64,000 bases of DNA, from the NCBI GenBank assembly GCA_015099395.1, contig AP024096.1, positions 5,270,001 to 5,334,000 on the forward strand, given 5' to 3'. The notes beneath the pieces were generated by a model. That model saw nothing but the letters and a program-made list of their open reading frames with translations. It ran no database searches and was not told where the DNA came from. The position numbers and the translations under genes were made by a program. How positions within the stretch are numbered: position 1 is the first letter of the stretch; every line of letters starts with the position of its first letter. Below, one piece after another: positions 49,192 to 58,900 of the stretch. This stretch comes from Ktedonobacteria bacterium brp13. GTDB taxonomy: Bacteria > Chloroflexota > Ktedonobacteria > Ktedonobacterales > Ktedonobacteraceae.

Positions 49192-49683
49192 CTAAGAACT
49201 CAGCCCTACGTGAATATCAGAGAGTGCAATAAAGTTTGTGGCAGCATTCTGCCCTTCCGAAGAGAAATCTGCCAGTTCAGCTAACGTCATGGAGTCAAGT
49301 GTTTGCGCTACTGCGTCACGCACTTTCGCCCAGAGGTATCTTGTCTTACAAGAGTCAAGATAATCGCAGAGTTGGGTCATCTCCCCTTCAGTCGCGCAGA
49401 TCATTGGAGCTATCGGCCCTTCTAACACACGCACCACTTCACCCATCGTAATCTCGGCCGGATGGCGACTCAATTTATAACCACCATGCGCTCCCCGCGT
49501 GCTCACCACCAAAGCAGGTTCTGCTTCACGTAGTAGTTTTACCAACTGCTCTAAATAGGCCAATGGCAATGATTCAGCCTGTGAAATATCTGTAAGAGAG
49601 CGAGGGCGACCGCCATAGTGACGGGCCAGGTCAACCATGATCCGCACACCATATTCGCCTTTTGTAGAAACACGTAACATCAT
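49192..49683 (-). CDS. Rrf2-family Fe-S sensing repressor (IscR/SufR-like)
   Basis: A 163-residue winged-helix regulator. The HTH has MMLRVSTKGEYGVRIMVDLA and SLPLAYLEQLVKLLREAEP; the wing is STRGAHGGYKL. Cluster-ligand cysteines are Cys96, Cys106 and Cys112 in ICATEGEMTQLCDYLDSC, as in Fe-S-binding Rrf2 proteins such as IscR. It lies right before sufC, so it very likely senses cluster supply and controls the suf genes and itself. GGGAGAG lies before ATG 49683. A palindrome near its start site is a likely autoregulatory operator. Confidence 0.9.
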   Translation of the reverse strand: MMLRVSTKGEYGVRIMVDLARHYGGRPRSLTDISQAESLPLAYLEQLVKLLREAEPALVVSTRGAHGGYKLSRHPAEITMGEVVRVLEGPIAPMICATEGEMTQLCDYLDSCKTRYLWAKVRDAVAQTLDSMTLAELADFSSEGQNAATNFIALSDIHVGLSS

Positions 49684-49739
49684 GGTCTCTCCCTTCGTAA
49701 CATAGCGCGTCGCAACCAACGTTTTCTGTATTATTCCGA

Positions 49740-49786
49740 CCTATCTACTAGGATATATTGTAGCACCTGCTACATGTGAGCGTCAA
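49740..49786 (-). promoter_or_regulatory. rrf2-suf promoter with possible Rrf2 operator
   Basis: On the minus strand TTGACG (49781-49786), 18 bases, TACAAT (49757-49762). Directly downstream of the -10 lies the imperfect palindrome CCTA-GTAGA-TAGG (49740-49752), placed to block polymerase. The site partly resembles Rrf2-type operators. Confidence 0.55.
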
Positions 49787-49883
49787 CACTTACAGCAAGT
49801 AGCAAAAGAAGCGCGCAGACAGACTTTCATGAACGCTGGAAAGACGTGTTACGAGAGCACATAAAACATTTCCGTAATAACAG

Positions 49884-49935
49884 CTGATCCGAAGACCAGT
49901 GCTCTGTATGCTGCTCACACTGGTCTTCGGATCAG
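49884..49935. repeat. Dispersed palindromic repeat, copy E: perfect 18-bp stem
   Basis: CTGATCCGAAGACCAGTG (49884-49901) and its exact complement (49918-49935) over a 16-base loop. Same CCGAAGACC/GGTCTTCGG ends as copy D, but the centre differs. Bidirectional, between the rrf2 and methyltransferase genes. Confidence 0.75.
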
Positions 49936-49986
49936 AAGTATGCTACTACGCTCTAAGAGATTTTATCAGCGAATATCGATATTCGC

Positions 49987-50799
49987 TCAGGAGGCCATAG
50001 GTTTGCGACCTACGACGATCTGGCGAGTTCCTTTGCCAAGGGGTTTCCATTGGTAGTCTCCGTAAATAGCATCGATACTGAAACCGCTGGCAAGGAAGAG
50101 CATCTGTAGTTCGCGGGGAAAGAAAACATGCATATCGAGACGTGAAAGATAGCGTTCGTTCTCACCACTTTCAAAGTATTTCTCGTGCGTCCAGGTGATG
50201 TGCTGTGTCTGCTCGATCTGGTCAAAACGCCGGGTCGTGTAGAGCATCATCGTGAAATCTCCATCCGGCGACTCGATCTCGTCTTCCATATAGACGTTCG
50301 AGGGACGATTAAGAGCATTACTGAGATAGTCGATATCGGGGAGAAATGTGTCGACAACAAAGCGTCCACCCGGAGCCAGATGGGCAAAGGTCGTCTCAAA
50401 GGCGGCGAATTGCTGCTCCAACTCATAAAGATGGCAGATAGAATTGAAAGGCAGCACAATAAGGTCGAAGGTACCTTTGTTGGGGAGGTCGTAATCGCAC
50501 ATATCGGCCTCATGTAGAGTCACACGTGCACGCTTATCTTCTGCTTCAGACGCCAACTTACGTTTATATGCTTGCAACATACCTTTGTCAACATCTAAGC
50601 CTTCGAGCAGAAATGTGCCAGGAACGTGCAGAGCATCCAGACCGATACGACCACTGCCGCAGGCCAATTCCAGAACGCGCTCAGGCGCATAGCGAGTCAA
50701 CAGCTCACGCCAGAAGGGCAGATCCTGCTCCGACTGGCTTTGATACTCCAGGTCGTAATCGTCGACCTGCTCATAATATTCACCCATCTTGTAGGGCAT
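49987..50799 (-). CDS. SAM-dependent methyltransferase, class I
   Basis: A 270-residue enzyme with a Rossmann-like SAM site: VLELACGSGRIGLDALHV (motif I) and DVDKGML, then FDLIVLPFNSICHL (motif IV) and APGGRFVVDTFLPD. The substrate cannot be told; the family includes small-molecule and ubiquinone-type methyltransferases. It is 270 residues from ATG 50799, which has AAGGA 9 bases upstream; the frame opens 45 codons earlier with no family match. Stands alone. Confidence 0.85.
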   Translation of the reverse strand: MPYKMGEYYEQVDDYDLEYQSQSEQDLPFWRELLTRYAPERVLELACGSGRIGLDALHVPGTFLLEGLDVDKGMLQAYKRKLASEAEDKRARVTLHEADMCDYDLPNKGTFDLIVLPFNSICHLYELEQQFAAFETTFAHLAPGGRFVVDTFLPDIDYLSNALNRPSNVYMEDEIESPDGDFTMMLYTTRRFDQIEQTQHITWTHEKYFESGENERYLSRLDMHVFFPRELQMLFLASGFSIDAIYGDYQWKPLGKGTRQIVVGRKPMAS

Positions 50800-51207
50800 A
50801 GTTATTAGTTCCTTACCTTGAATATCGTCAAACACCTTACGTAAGGTGGCGTTGTAGAGATTAGCATAGGTACCATTAAGACCGCAAGAAACGTTTTCAC
50901 ACAGGAGAGCATATGAACCAGCCTGGGGAGTCAAAATGAGGTTGCATTAGCAGACAACACGTGGGCAGACAGGTAGTACCAATACCTATACTCAGGTCAA
51001 TACTAGTTAGCAGGCATTTCATGAGCTTGTGCATACGTATGCATACGTAGAGGAAAAGCTGATAATTTCCAACGTTGGAGGAATTTGAATCGTAGTATAA
51101 AATACAGCATGCACCTGATGTAACCTGACCCCGCTTTGCTATAGTATATAAAAGAAAACAGTAAGCAGGCAAATAATTTTCATCACGACGACAGAGGAGT
51201 TGAGTCA
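50800..51207. other. Intergenic region, no gene found
   Basis: About 400 bases between the methyltransferase and the next gene. A TATAGT hexamer near 51141 may be the -10 of the gene at 51208, but its -35 is weak. Nothing else recognised. Confidence 0.3.
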
Positions 51208-51657
51208 ATGCCGGACATTGCACCAGAGGTGGTCTCCATCGCAGACGCCTGCCTTGGTAGTTTGCAGGGCCGTTCCGCACTGTTGATTGGACCAGCCAAG
51301 CAACGTTATCCCTATCTACAATTACTCAGACAGCTGCGTATCAAAATCGTCTATCAGGAAGATACACCCGTACGCGTCCCGCAACTCCTACCATATGTGC
51401 AACTGATGATTAATCTGCCTGCAGATAACAGTACCATTGATGCCCATACCGCACCTGCTGATAGAGTAGATTCAACGCTGATCACTGCCGCCACGATCGC
51501 TAAAGGCTGTCAGGGTCGACGCTCACCACTGCTCATTTTCGACCTCGTATCTAGCGGATCAGTTGAAGAGCTTGCAGGTCTGCTACCTGCTGTCTGCCTC
51601 TACACACCAGAGGATATACGCACAATCCTGGACAAGATCGAGATGAAAGCCTCCTGA
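51208..51657 (+). CDS. Orphan NAD(P)-binding domain resembling glutamyl-tRNA reductase
   Basis: A 149-residue Rossmann-like protein. EVVSIADACLGSLQGRSALL and IGPAKQRYPYLQLLRQL fit the start of the GluTR (HemA) NADP-binding domain, and IFDLVSSGSVEELAGLL with YTPEDIRTIL fits its close (lliDlavPrdv...lydid). The catalytic Cys domain and the dimer tail of GluTR are absent, and the glycine-rich loop is altered (IGPAKQ). So it cannot make GSA by itself; it may bind NADPH or act as regulator or scaffold. It lies just before ispH on the same strand. Homology is weak, so the call is tentative. Confidence 0.5.
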   Translation: MPDIAPEVVSIADACLGSLQGRSALLIGPAKQRYPYLQLLRQLRIKIVYQEDTPVRVPQLLPYVQLMINLPADNSTIDAHTAPADRVDSTLITAATIAKGCQGRRSPLLIFDLVSSGSVEELAGLLPAVCLYTPEDIRTILDKIEMKAS

Positions 51658-51669
51658 ATTGACAAGTAG

Positions 51670-51742
51670 TAAGATCTTATTCCGAAAATCAACGCGACTG
51701 GCGTCACTAGTGCCCGCACTCAGGTTTTCGGATACGTAGTAA
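51670..51742 (+). repeat. Dispersed palindromic repeat, copy B
   Basis: TAAGATCTTATTCCGAAA, then CGCGACTGGCGTC and GCACTCAGGTTTTCGGATA; nearly identical to copy A (23970-24043, inverted) across the whole length and into both flanks. Located right after the gene at 51208. Confidence 0.8.
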
Positions 51743-51781
51743 ACCTACGAACCGATAAACTCGTTCATAGCATAATGGTCC

Positions 51782-51828
51782 ACAAACTCGAAAGAACGGT
51801 AGAGAATAACCGTTTCTTTCGAGTTTGT
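51782..51828 (+). terminator. Hairpin between the GluTR-like gene and ispH
   Basis: ACAAACTCGAAAGAACGG (51782-51799) pairs with CCGTTTCTTTCGAGTTTGT (51810-51828) with one bulged base, a stem of 18 bp. Right before the ispH promoter. Confidence 0.65.
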
Positions 51829-51852
51829 ATGTAGAGGCAGACATTGTATAAT
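51825..51852 (+). promoter_or_regulatory. Likely ispH promoter
   Basis: TTGTAT (51825-51830), 16 bases, TATAAT (51847-51852). The leader is about 70 bases. A second -35-like TTGACA near 51889 is too far from a good -10. Confidence 0.5.
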
Positions 51853-51925
51853 AGTAAAATACAAAGCTACAATAATAAGCCTGGCAGCCTATTGACAGAC
51901 AGGTACTTGAAAGAAATATACATCC

Positions 51926-52885
51926 ATGGAAGTAATAAAGATATCGCCACGTGGTTACTGTTATGGTGTTGTCGATGCACTGACGATTGCGCGTAAAGCA
52001 GCCAAAGATCAGACCCTACCGCGTCCAATCCATATCATCGGACAGATTATTCACAATCGACATGCCATCGACGAACTGACGACGATGGGAGTCGTGACAC
52101 TGGATGGTCCAAACCGCGAAGAGATCCTGGCTCAGGTGAAGCGTGGTACGGTTATCTTTACCGCCCACGGTGTCTCGCCGGAAGTCAAACAGCGTGCGCA
52201 GGAGCAGGGTCTCACCTGCATCGACGCGACCTGTCCCGACGTAACCAAAACCCACGATCTCGTCAAAGATCTGGTTGAAGACGGCTACTACATTCTCTAT
52301 GTCGGCAAGAAAGGCCATCCCGAGCCCGAAGGTGTGATGGGTGAGATCCCCGGTCATGTGAGCCTCATCGAGACAGAAGAAGACGTCAACGCACTCCAGT
52401 TAACACCCGAGCAGGAAGAAAAGATCGCTGTCTCTACGCAGACAACCTTGTCACAGTGGGATACGCGCCGCGTAATTCAGTATATCAAGGAGCATTATCC
52501 ACAGGCTTCCGTGCACGTTGATATCTGTGCTGCAACTCAGACACGTCAGGAAGCAGTCGCTGAACAGGCCAAAGGAGCCGATCTAACCATCGTCGTCGGC
52601 GATCCACGTAGCAATAATACGAACCGCCTGGTTCAGGTTTCAGAGGAACTTGCTGGCGTGCCCGCTGTCCGTATCGAGGACCTCTCGCAGCTCGATCAGA
52701 CCTTGCTCATAGGCAAGAAACGCGTAGCAGTGACCGCCGGTGCCTCCACCCCCAGTCAGTTGACACGTGAGGTTATTCGCTTCCTGGAGCAGTATCCAGA
52801 TGGCACGACTGCGAGTACTAAGAATAATGAAGAAGCTCCAATCACGAATGGTATTCATATTACTTTTTCTGGTTCACAACCCTAA
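51926..52885 (+). CDS. ispH: 4-hydroxy-3-methylbut-2-enyl diphosphate reductase
   Basis: A 319-residue Fe-S enzyme that makes IPP and DMAPP, the last step of the MEP isoprenoid pathway. The three cluster cysteines are visible: Cys12 in RGYCYGV, Cys103 in DATCPDV and Cys201 in DICAATQ. FTAHGVSPEV and KKGHPEPEGVMGE are the substrate-site segments. Length is normal with a short Ser/Thr/Asn tail. The enzyme needs the SUF machinery encoded about 3 kb before it. Start has weak upstream AAAG. Confidence 0.96.
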   Translation: MEVIKISPRGYCYGVVDALTIARKAAKDQTLPRPIHIIGQIIHNRHAIDELTTMGVVTLDGPNREEILAQVKRGTVIFTAHGVSPEVKQRAQEQGLTCIDATCPDVTKTHDLVKDLVEDGYYILYVGKKGHPEPEGVMGEIPGHVSLIETEEDVNALQLTPEQEEKIAVSTQTTLSQWDTRRVIQYIKEHYPQASVHVDICAATQTRQEAVAEQAKGADLTIVVGDPRSNNTNRLVQVSEELAGVPAVRIEDLSQLDQTLLIGKKRVAVTAGASTPSQLTREVIRFLEQYPDGTTASTKNNEEAPITNGIHITFSGSQP

Positions 52886-52951
52886 GACCAGCGAGAGAGA
52901 GTCAGTAAGAAGCAGTTCGATAAAGAGTAGAGGGAAGGATTTGACGTACCT

Positions 52952-54400
52952 ATGCCTAAAAAACAAAGTAAAAGTGTAGAAGAGCCTCAGGTTATAGTTA
53001 AATTGCAAGCTCGCCCGGACGAACCACAGACAGTCATTAGTGCAGAGCCCATGCTGATCTATAACATTGCGGTCCTGCTAAATGCACTCTTTCAGATGAA
53101 GATCGAGCCAACACAAGCAGGCTATATACCAAAACGGATAGCTAAAAAGATCATCCCTCTGCTCACTATGCCTCCGTATGAGGAAAATGAAATCACCGGA
53201 TATCTGGACGAAAATGCACTAGCAGAGGATTATATCAACAGACTCTATGCCATTCTCCATAAAATGGAGCTGATCGCATTCGAGGAAGACGCATTCAAAG
53301 AAGATAAGGTACATCTCATACCAGGTCCGCAGTATGCAACCTGGGCACAGTGGGACTTCACCTACCAGATACATGAAATACTGGCACAATGGCAGAGGGG
53401 TACCTATGTGAATGCCCTCAGCCATGTGAATATGATCTATACTCAACAACCAAAAGAATACAGCGCCTATTACAATGACTATAACTATATCACCGGTTAT
53501 GGTAGTGATCTCTTGCAAGCTCAGAACAAGCACAAATTCTTTCTGCTCGCACTCAAAGACTGCCAGTATACTACCTGGTACAGGCTCGACGATCTCATGA
53601 GGAAGATATGGTCTGTGGAAAGCGCTGAGCGCTTACAGGCATTTCACTATCAGCAGAAGCCGTCAAAAAAATACGACGACTGGCTCATGTATTATGGAAA
53701 AACATATATCGAGGTCCTGCTGGGCTTCGTGAGCGATCTCGGTCTGATCGATCTCGGCTATGACGAGATCAGCCAGGGCATGGGCATCCCTCTACACGCA
53801 TGCAGTATCCGCATGACACCACTTGCAGAACAGCTTGCCAGAACCTCACAGGTCATACAAGAGAGACAGGTCACCAGGCAAGTAAAAGGCCCCAGGGTCA
53901 AAGAAGCGGTCACACCAGCCAGAACACCAGAGTCTGACGGCCACTATGTTATCCAACCTAATTTCGATATCATGCTGCTCACGCCTGACATGCCACTGAT
54001 CTATCAACTGCTCTCTTTCACCCAGGTCAAACGCATCCATCAAGCCAGCACGTTACAGTTGACCAGAACCTCGCTCCAACGTGGACTGGAGAATGGTATA
54101 ACCATTGAACAGATAATCAAGGTACTGACAAAGCATAGCCGGGTAGAGATTGCGCAGAATGTACTCTACAGCATACGCGATTGGAGCTCCCAATTTAAGA
54201 CTGCACAGGCCTTCTCCGGCTATATTGTTGAATTTCCTGATGAAGAGACCGCAGAGCGCTCTATGCGTAACGCAGCCATAGCAAAGCTAGCACCACGCCA
54301 GCTCGCACCACGGATATTTTTTGTTAGCAATCTTGCCGCAGTGCTAGCCCTCAAAACGAAGCTTGATCAGGATGGCATACAATTAATGTATCATCAGTAA
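52952..54400 (+). CDS. Orphan protein with XPB/Ssl2-type helicase N-terminal domain
   Basis: A 482-residue protein whose C-terminal 150 residues match the XPB/Ssl2-type non-catalytic helicase domain (Helicase_C_3): YVIQPNFDIMLLTPDMPL, then QASTLQLTRTSLQRGL, ENGITIEQIIKVLTKHS and NVLYSIRDWSSQF. The N-terminal 330 residues are helical and of no family known to me, and no ATPase motor (Walker A or DEAD/H) is present. In some bacteria this domain occurs alone. It could help with a partner helicase or bind DNA. It begins 66 bases after ispH, so likely shares its transcript. Confidence 0.7.
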   Translation: MPKKQSKSVEEPQVIVKLQARPDEPQTVISAEPMLIYNIAVLLNALFQMKIEPTQAGYIPKRIAKKIIPLLTMPPYEENEITGYLDENALAEDYINRLYAILHKMELIAFEEDAFKEDKVHLIPGPQYATWAQWDFTYQIHEILAQWQRGTYVNALSHVNMIYTQQPKEYSAYYNDYNYITGYGSDLLQAQNKHKFFLLALKDCQYTTWYRLDDLMRKIWSVESAERLQAFHYQQKPSKKYDDWLMYYGKTYIEVLLGFVSDLGLIDLGYDEISQGMGIPLHACSIRMTPLAEQLARTSQVIQERQVTRQVKGPRVKEAVTPARTPESDGHYVIQPNFDIMLLTPDMPLIYQLLSFTQVKRIHQASTLQLTRTSLQRGLENGITIEQIIKVLTKHSRVEIAQNVLYSIRDWSSQFKTAQAFSGYIVEFPDEETAERSMRNAAIAKLAPRQLAPRIFFVSNLAAVLALKTKLDQDGIQLMYHQ

Positions 54401-54428
54401 TCCAGGGCTTATCAACAGCGAACAGGGA

Positions 54429-54785
54429 CTATTGGGGGGATGGGATATGACCTTTGTGTCCGTCGGGACGGGAGTTCGCAATTAATTGTAGGGCCTGCCC
54501 ACGCGTATCCAATGCAGTCAGTGTAAGCACCTGCTGAAAAATCGCATGTTGCAGCAGATTACAGCGCAAGGCATACTCATCCTCATCCTCCCAATCGCAC
54601 CCCTGTGTATGCCTCACCTCCAATTTGCGCAACTTTAGCACGAAAAAAGCCAGCCGCAACAGCTCAAAGCGCAGAATCTGCTCTGGACTCGTCAACTGAC
54701 TGCCAGCAGGGAACGTTGAGATCGTTATCGGCTCCTGATCCGTATCATACGGAGCAGAAAGCTCGTAGCTTGAACAAAAGCCCAT
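54429..54785 (-). CDS. Small protein of unknown function
   Basis: A 118-residue soluble, mildly acidic protein with no recognised family. It starts at ATG 54785 with AGGAG 7 bases upstream. Features seen: helical middle (QILRFELLRLAFFVLKLRKLEV), a cluster with QGCDWEDEDEYALRCNLLQH and a Pro/Ser tail. No signal peptide or membrane segment. It reads against the XPB-like gene, so it may be an independent unit. Confidence 0.6.
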   Translation of the reverse strand: MGFCSSYELSAPYDTDQEPITISTFPAGSQLTSPEQILRFELLRLAFFVLKLRKLEVRHTQGCDWEDEDEYALRCNLLQHAIFQQVLTLTALDTRGQALQLIANSRPDGHKGHIPSPQ

Positions 54786-55147
54786 ATGCACACTCCTATC
54801 AACCAATCTACAATGTCTGCTTCATACAGCACACTGTATCAATTACTTATAGTAATCGTAGTTAAGATCACGTTTGAGCATGGTTGAGAAAAGAGCATTC
54901 ACTGTTGCGGTTCACACTACCTCACGTGTTATATTAATAAGATAGTAAAGTGAGTGGCCAATGCTGAGGCATTGTATCATTGTATGCAGCTACGTGTCCT
55001 CCCGCCACTTGGGGGATAGAGTGGAAACAAGAGGCGAAATGCGCTACAATGCCAGAGATGGCATCGGCTTCAAATAAGTAGCTGAACAGGTAGCGTATTC
55101 CTCTAATAGCCATTTTGTACCAAATAAAAGGTAAAGAGAGGATTATC
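54786..55147. other. Intergenic region, no gene found
   Basis: About 360 bases upstream of yajQ with no clear promoter or hairpin recognised. Confidence 0.3.
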
Positions 55148-55642
55148 ATGGCAGGTGACTGTTCATTCGATATAGTATCGCAGTTTGACGAACAAGAACT
55201 GGTCAATGCACTTGATCAGACACGGCGCGATGTTCAGACACGGTATGATTTGAAAGACACAAAAACAGAGATTGAGCAAGCGAAAGATTCAATTACTATC
55301 ACGACTGATAGCGATCTGTCTCTGAAGGGCGTGCGCGATATTCTGGAGTCTAAGGCAATACGCCGCAAACTGTCGATTAAGATCTTTAAGCCCGAAAAGC
55401 AAGAGCCAGCAGCCGGTAGCAGAGTACGCCAGGTTATCAAGTTACAACAAGGGATTACGCAAGAGCAAGCGAAAGAGCTGAGTAAGATCATTCGCGATGC
55501 TTATCCTAAAATACGTACTCAGATCCAGGGTGAGACGGTGCGTGTAACAGCTAAGAGCCGCGATGATCTACAAAGTATTATCGCACTCCTCCGTCAGCAG
55601 GATTATCCTATCCCACTGGATTTCATCAACTATCGTGGCTAA
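55148..55642 (+). CDS. YajQ family nucleotide-binding protein
   Basis: A 164-residue protein of two ferredoxin-like halves. MAGDCSFDIVSQFDEQELVN is the family opening; ARYDLKDT-type QTRYDLKDTKTEI and the middle VRQVIKLQQGITQEQAKELSK are typical; the end PIPLDFINYRG is the family end. YajQ proteins bind cyclic-di-GMP in some species and affect phage and virulence gene control. ATG 55148 has GAGAGGA upstream; an open frame begins 11 codons earlier. Stands alone, before the large TPR gene. Confidence 0.93.
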   Translation: MAGDCSFDIVSQFDEQELVNALDQTRRDVQTRYDLKDTKTEIEQAKDSITITTDSDLSLKGVRDILESKAIRRKLSIKIFKPEKQEPAAGSRVRQVIKLQQGITQEQAKELSKIIRDAYPKIRTQIQGETVRVTAKSRDDLQSIIALLRQQDYPIPLDFINYRG

Positions 55643-55946
55643 AGACGGTTATTAGTACGTACTGTCCATACTCAAACGATTGTATATGCTCCATCGGCTT
55701 CTGTCCCTCCTACATCTATAAATGGCTACGCGAAAAAGACGCAGGACGGGACAGAATGCAACAAGAAAACACGGTACTATAGTACCAAATAAGTGTCTAG
55801 TTCTAGAAATTGTAGTACCCTAAATTTGACTAGACCAAATCAATTAGCATTGGCAGGAGCGACCTGCGAAGGAAGTAAAGCCGACGAAAAGCGCAGCCAG
55901 CAGAGTCGCATACTCTTATGCTCTCATTTGAGAAAGTGGACCTTTC
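55643..55946. other. Intergenic region with a perfect 14-base palindrome
   Basis: GGTACTATAGTACC (55773-55786) is a perfect palindrome, about 160 bases before the TPR gene. It could be an operator. No gene in the region. Confidence 0.4.
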
Positions 55947-58900
55947 ATGCCTGGGAACAGACAAGCCTTTAGTACAGCGATCAACGCGGCCGACCGTAAG
56001 CGATGGGATAGTCAGTGGGCGGGGGCGTTGCAAGAATACCAGAGAGCACTCGCCGAGTTCCCAGAAGATGCCACCGCCCGCAGCGGTCTTGGCTTCTGCT
56101 ATATGCAACTCAAGCAATGGCAGAATGCACTCAGCGAATACACCTCTATTTTACAGCACGAACCAGGTAATGTAATTGCGTTGAGCAAAATCGCTGAGCT
56201 CTACGGCATCTTGAACAGGCGCGACGATGCTTATCAGGCGTATCTCCATCTGGCTGATCTTTATGCACAGGCAGGTCAGGGCGCACGCGCGGAGGCGGCC
56301 TGGCAGAAAGCAGTTCAATTGTCCCCAGGCAACCCGGAACCGCATGAACGGCTTGCTAGCTACTATTTTGAGAAGAAAGATATCTCGCAGATGATTCAGG
56401 AGCGCCTCGCGGCAGCTCAGGGATATCTTCTCAGAAATGAGCCTGGCCCGGCTCGTATGCACTGTGAAGAGGTGCTACGTGCAGATGGGACCAATTATCA
56501 GGCACAACAGTTGCTCTCTCAAATATTAGCAGGCAGCCCTTTACAACAATTAGGTCTTCCTGAGGGTGCCGAGACAACATTTTCATCACATCGTCCAGAC
56601 AATGGTGCGGGCTACTCTGTAAATGCGACAAATACGCTCTCTTCTTCAGGTACAGAGCAGCCTTTTACCAATTCAGTTTCATCGGGAAATACAAGCGGAG
56701 GGAATACTGGCATCATGGGTAACATGGGTAGCGCGGGCAACTTTGGCGGGGTCAATAATCCATCACAGGCAAGTATGCCAAATGGTGGGATGAACGCGGC
56801 CCCCCACAAGAGAATTACTGCCAACCAGGTCACAGGTGCATTGCAGCAGGCACAGACATTTCAAAACCAGGGCCGTTTCAATGATGCTATTGACCTCTGT
56901 GAGCAGATTTTAGAGAGTGGCTTTGATCGTCCAGACGCTCGTTACTTTTTAGGTTGGCTTTACCAGGAGCAACAGCGCTGGGATGAGGCCATTCAACATT
57001 TTCAACATCTACTCAACGATCCTGACTATGCACTCTCCTGCTACTACGCTCTGGGACAGTGCTATCGCGCTCGTGGCGATCTGCGTACCGCTACCGTCCA
57101 TTTCGATGAGGCGGTCGACCGCGTCAATCTGGATGCGTTAACCGCTGAAGAGTCCGATCAACTGGTTCAGCTCTGTCAGGAGGCTGCTGAAGCTCACCGC
57201 TTACTCGGTGAGCAAGAACAGGCTCTGACAGTCTATAATGCGTTGCTCGGCTTCTTGCGGAGTCGCGGCTGGAGTGAGAAAGTAGCACAGGTTGAGTATA
57301 TGCTACAGCAGGCTCAGGGCGCTCCAGTCAACAATCATCCACAACAACCACAGCAGGCACCTCCGGTTGCTCCGCCAGCTCCTCCTACGCAGGTTGCTGA
57401 AGCACCTACGATGGAGATGAACGCGAGTATAATCAACAATACACAGCAACCTTCTGCCGCTAATCCCGCTGCTCAGAGTAGTACCGTTGGAGAGCTGCCA
57501 GACTGGCTCACGGGGATCTTGAATGATGGCGAAAAGCCTCCGGCCAAATCTGCAACTCCTGAGCCAACGCCAGCTCCACCAGTTCAGCAGGTTCAACCAG
57601 CACCACCTGCCCCTGCTCCACAACCAACTGCCGCTCCTGAGCCGGCAGCTCCGTCCTGGCTCACAGATGATGCTAAACCCAATGCAGCCCGGACGCTGCC
57701 TCCGGACGCTGAGCAACTTGCTGCGCAACAGGTTGTGCAACAGACCACCCCTGCTCAACAACCATCGGCTCCAGTACAGCCTGTACAGCCAGCTCCGCAG
57801 CCTATACCACAACCGTTGCCACCACAGGTACAACCTATGCAACCAGCGGCGCAAGTTCAGCAGGTTGTGCAACAGCAATCGCCGATCGCGCCAGTCGCTC
57901 CATCTGTGCAGCAACCAATGGTTACACCACCTGCCCCAACGCAAAATATACCGGATCTCTCAGCCTATCCGCAATATCCACAGGCCTATGCGCAACAGAT
58001 TCCGCAGCAACAACAGCAGCAGCCATTGATGCCGCTATCAGTGCCGCTCGAAGAGCCACAGCTCATAGTCCCAAACACACCTGTAAACATCCAGCAGGCA
58101 CACAAACCAGGCTTTGAAGAACTGCTCAATCAGATGGGCAATACCGGCGGTCTCGGTCAGGTAGCCGACGCCGTTCTGGCGAGCACAGCAGCGCTGCCGG
58201 ACAATGTTCGCGTGCAGGTTGTTCACGCGATGCAGGATATCCAGAAATATCTCAACCATGGTCTGCTGACGCCGGCGACTGAAGAGTGCTTACGCGTCAT
58301 CGATCTGGCTCCACAATACCTGGACGTCCACCAGGTACTCTGCGAGATCTATGTACGGCAGGGCAATACTGAGCAGGCAATCACTAAATACGCCATCCTG
58401 GTCGATACCTATATCGTCAATGGTCGCATCGACGATGCAGTTGCTACCTACCGGCGTATCCTGCAACTCGATCCCAATAATCTGACATATCGTATGCGTC
58501 TGATCAATCTGCTCTCGTCACAGGGCAATAAAGAGGATCTCCTGCGCGAGCGTACGATGGCCGCCGAGTCCTATCTACGTCTTGGATATATGGATCGCGC
58601 GATAACCGAACTGGAGCAGGCTCTACAAGAGAGCCCGACCAGCGTCCCGACACGCCTCAACTACGCGCTGGCACTGCACAAACTGGGGCGCACTCAACAG
58701 GCAGTCGCTGAATATCAGCGTGTCTTGCAGATCGATCCACGCAACCTGACTGCACTTGTACGTTGGCATATCGCGATGATTACGGTACTCAGTACACCTC
58801 GTGGTACATCGCTAGAGCTGCTGACACGCATTCGCTGGCAGTTACGCGGCGAGGGTCAGAAGCAGGCACAGACGGTGCATCGCGAATATATGCAAAGCAG

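Noticed and set aside
52497..52505. Perfect DnaA box TTATCCACA
   Set aside because: A single box inside the ispH coding sequence, with no cluster or AT-rich unwinding region.
57303..57944. Reverse frame of 213 codons in the TPR gene
   Set aside because: Trp/Arg/Leu-rich mirror of the Pro/Gln linker; no start signal.
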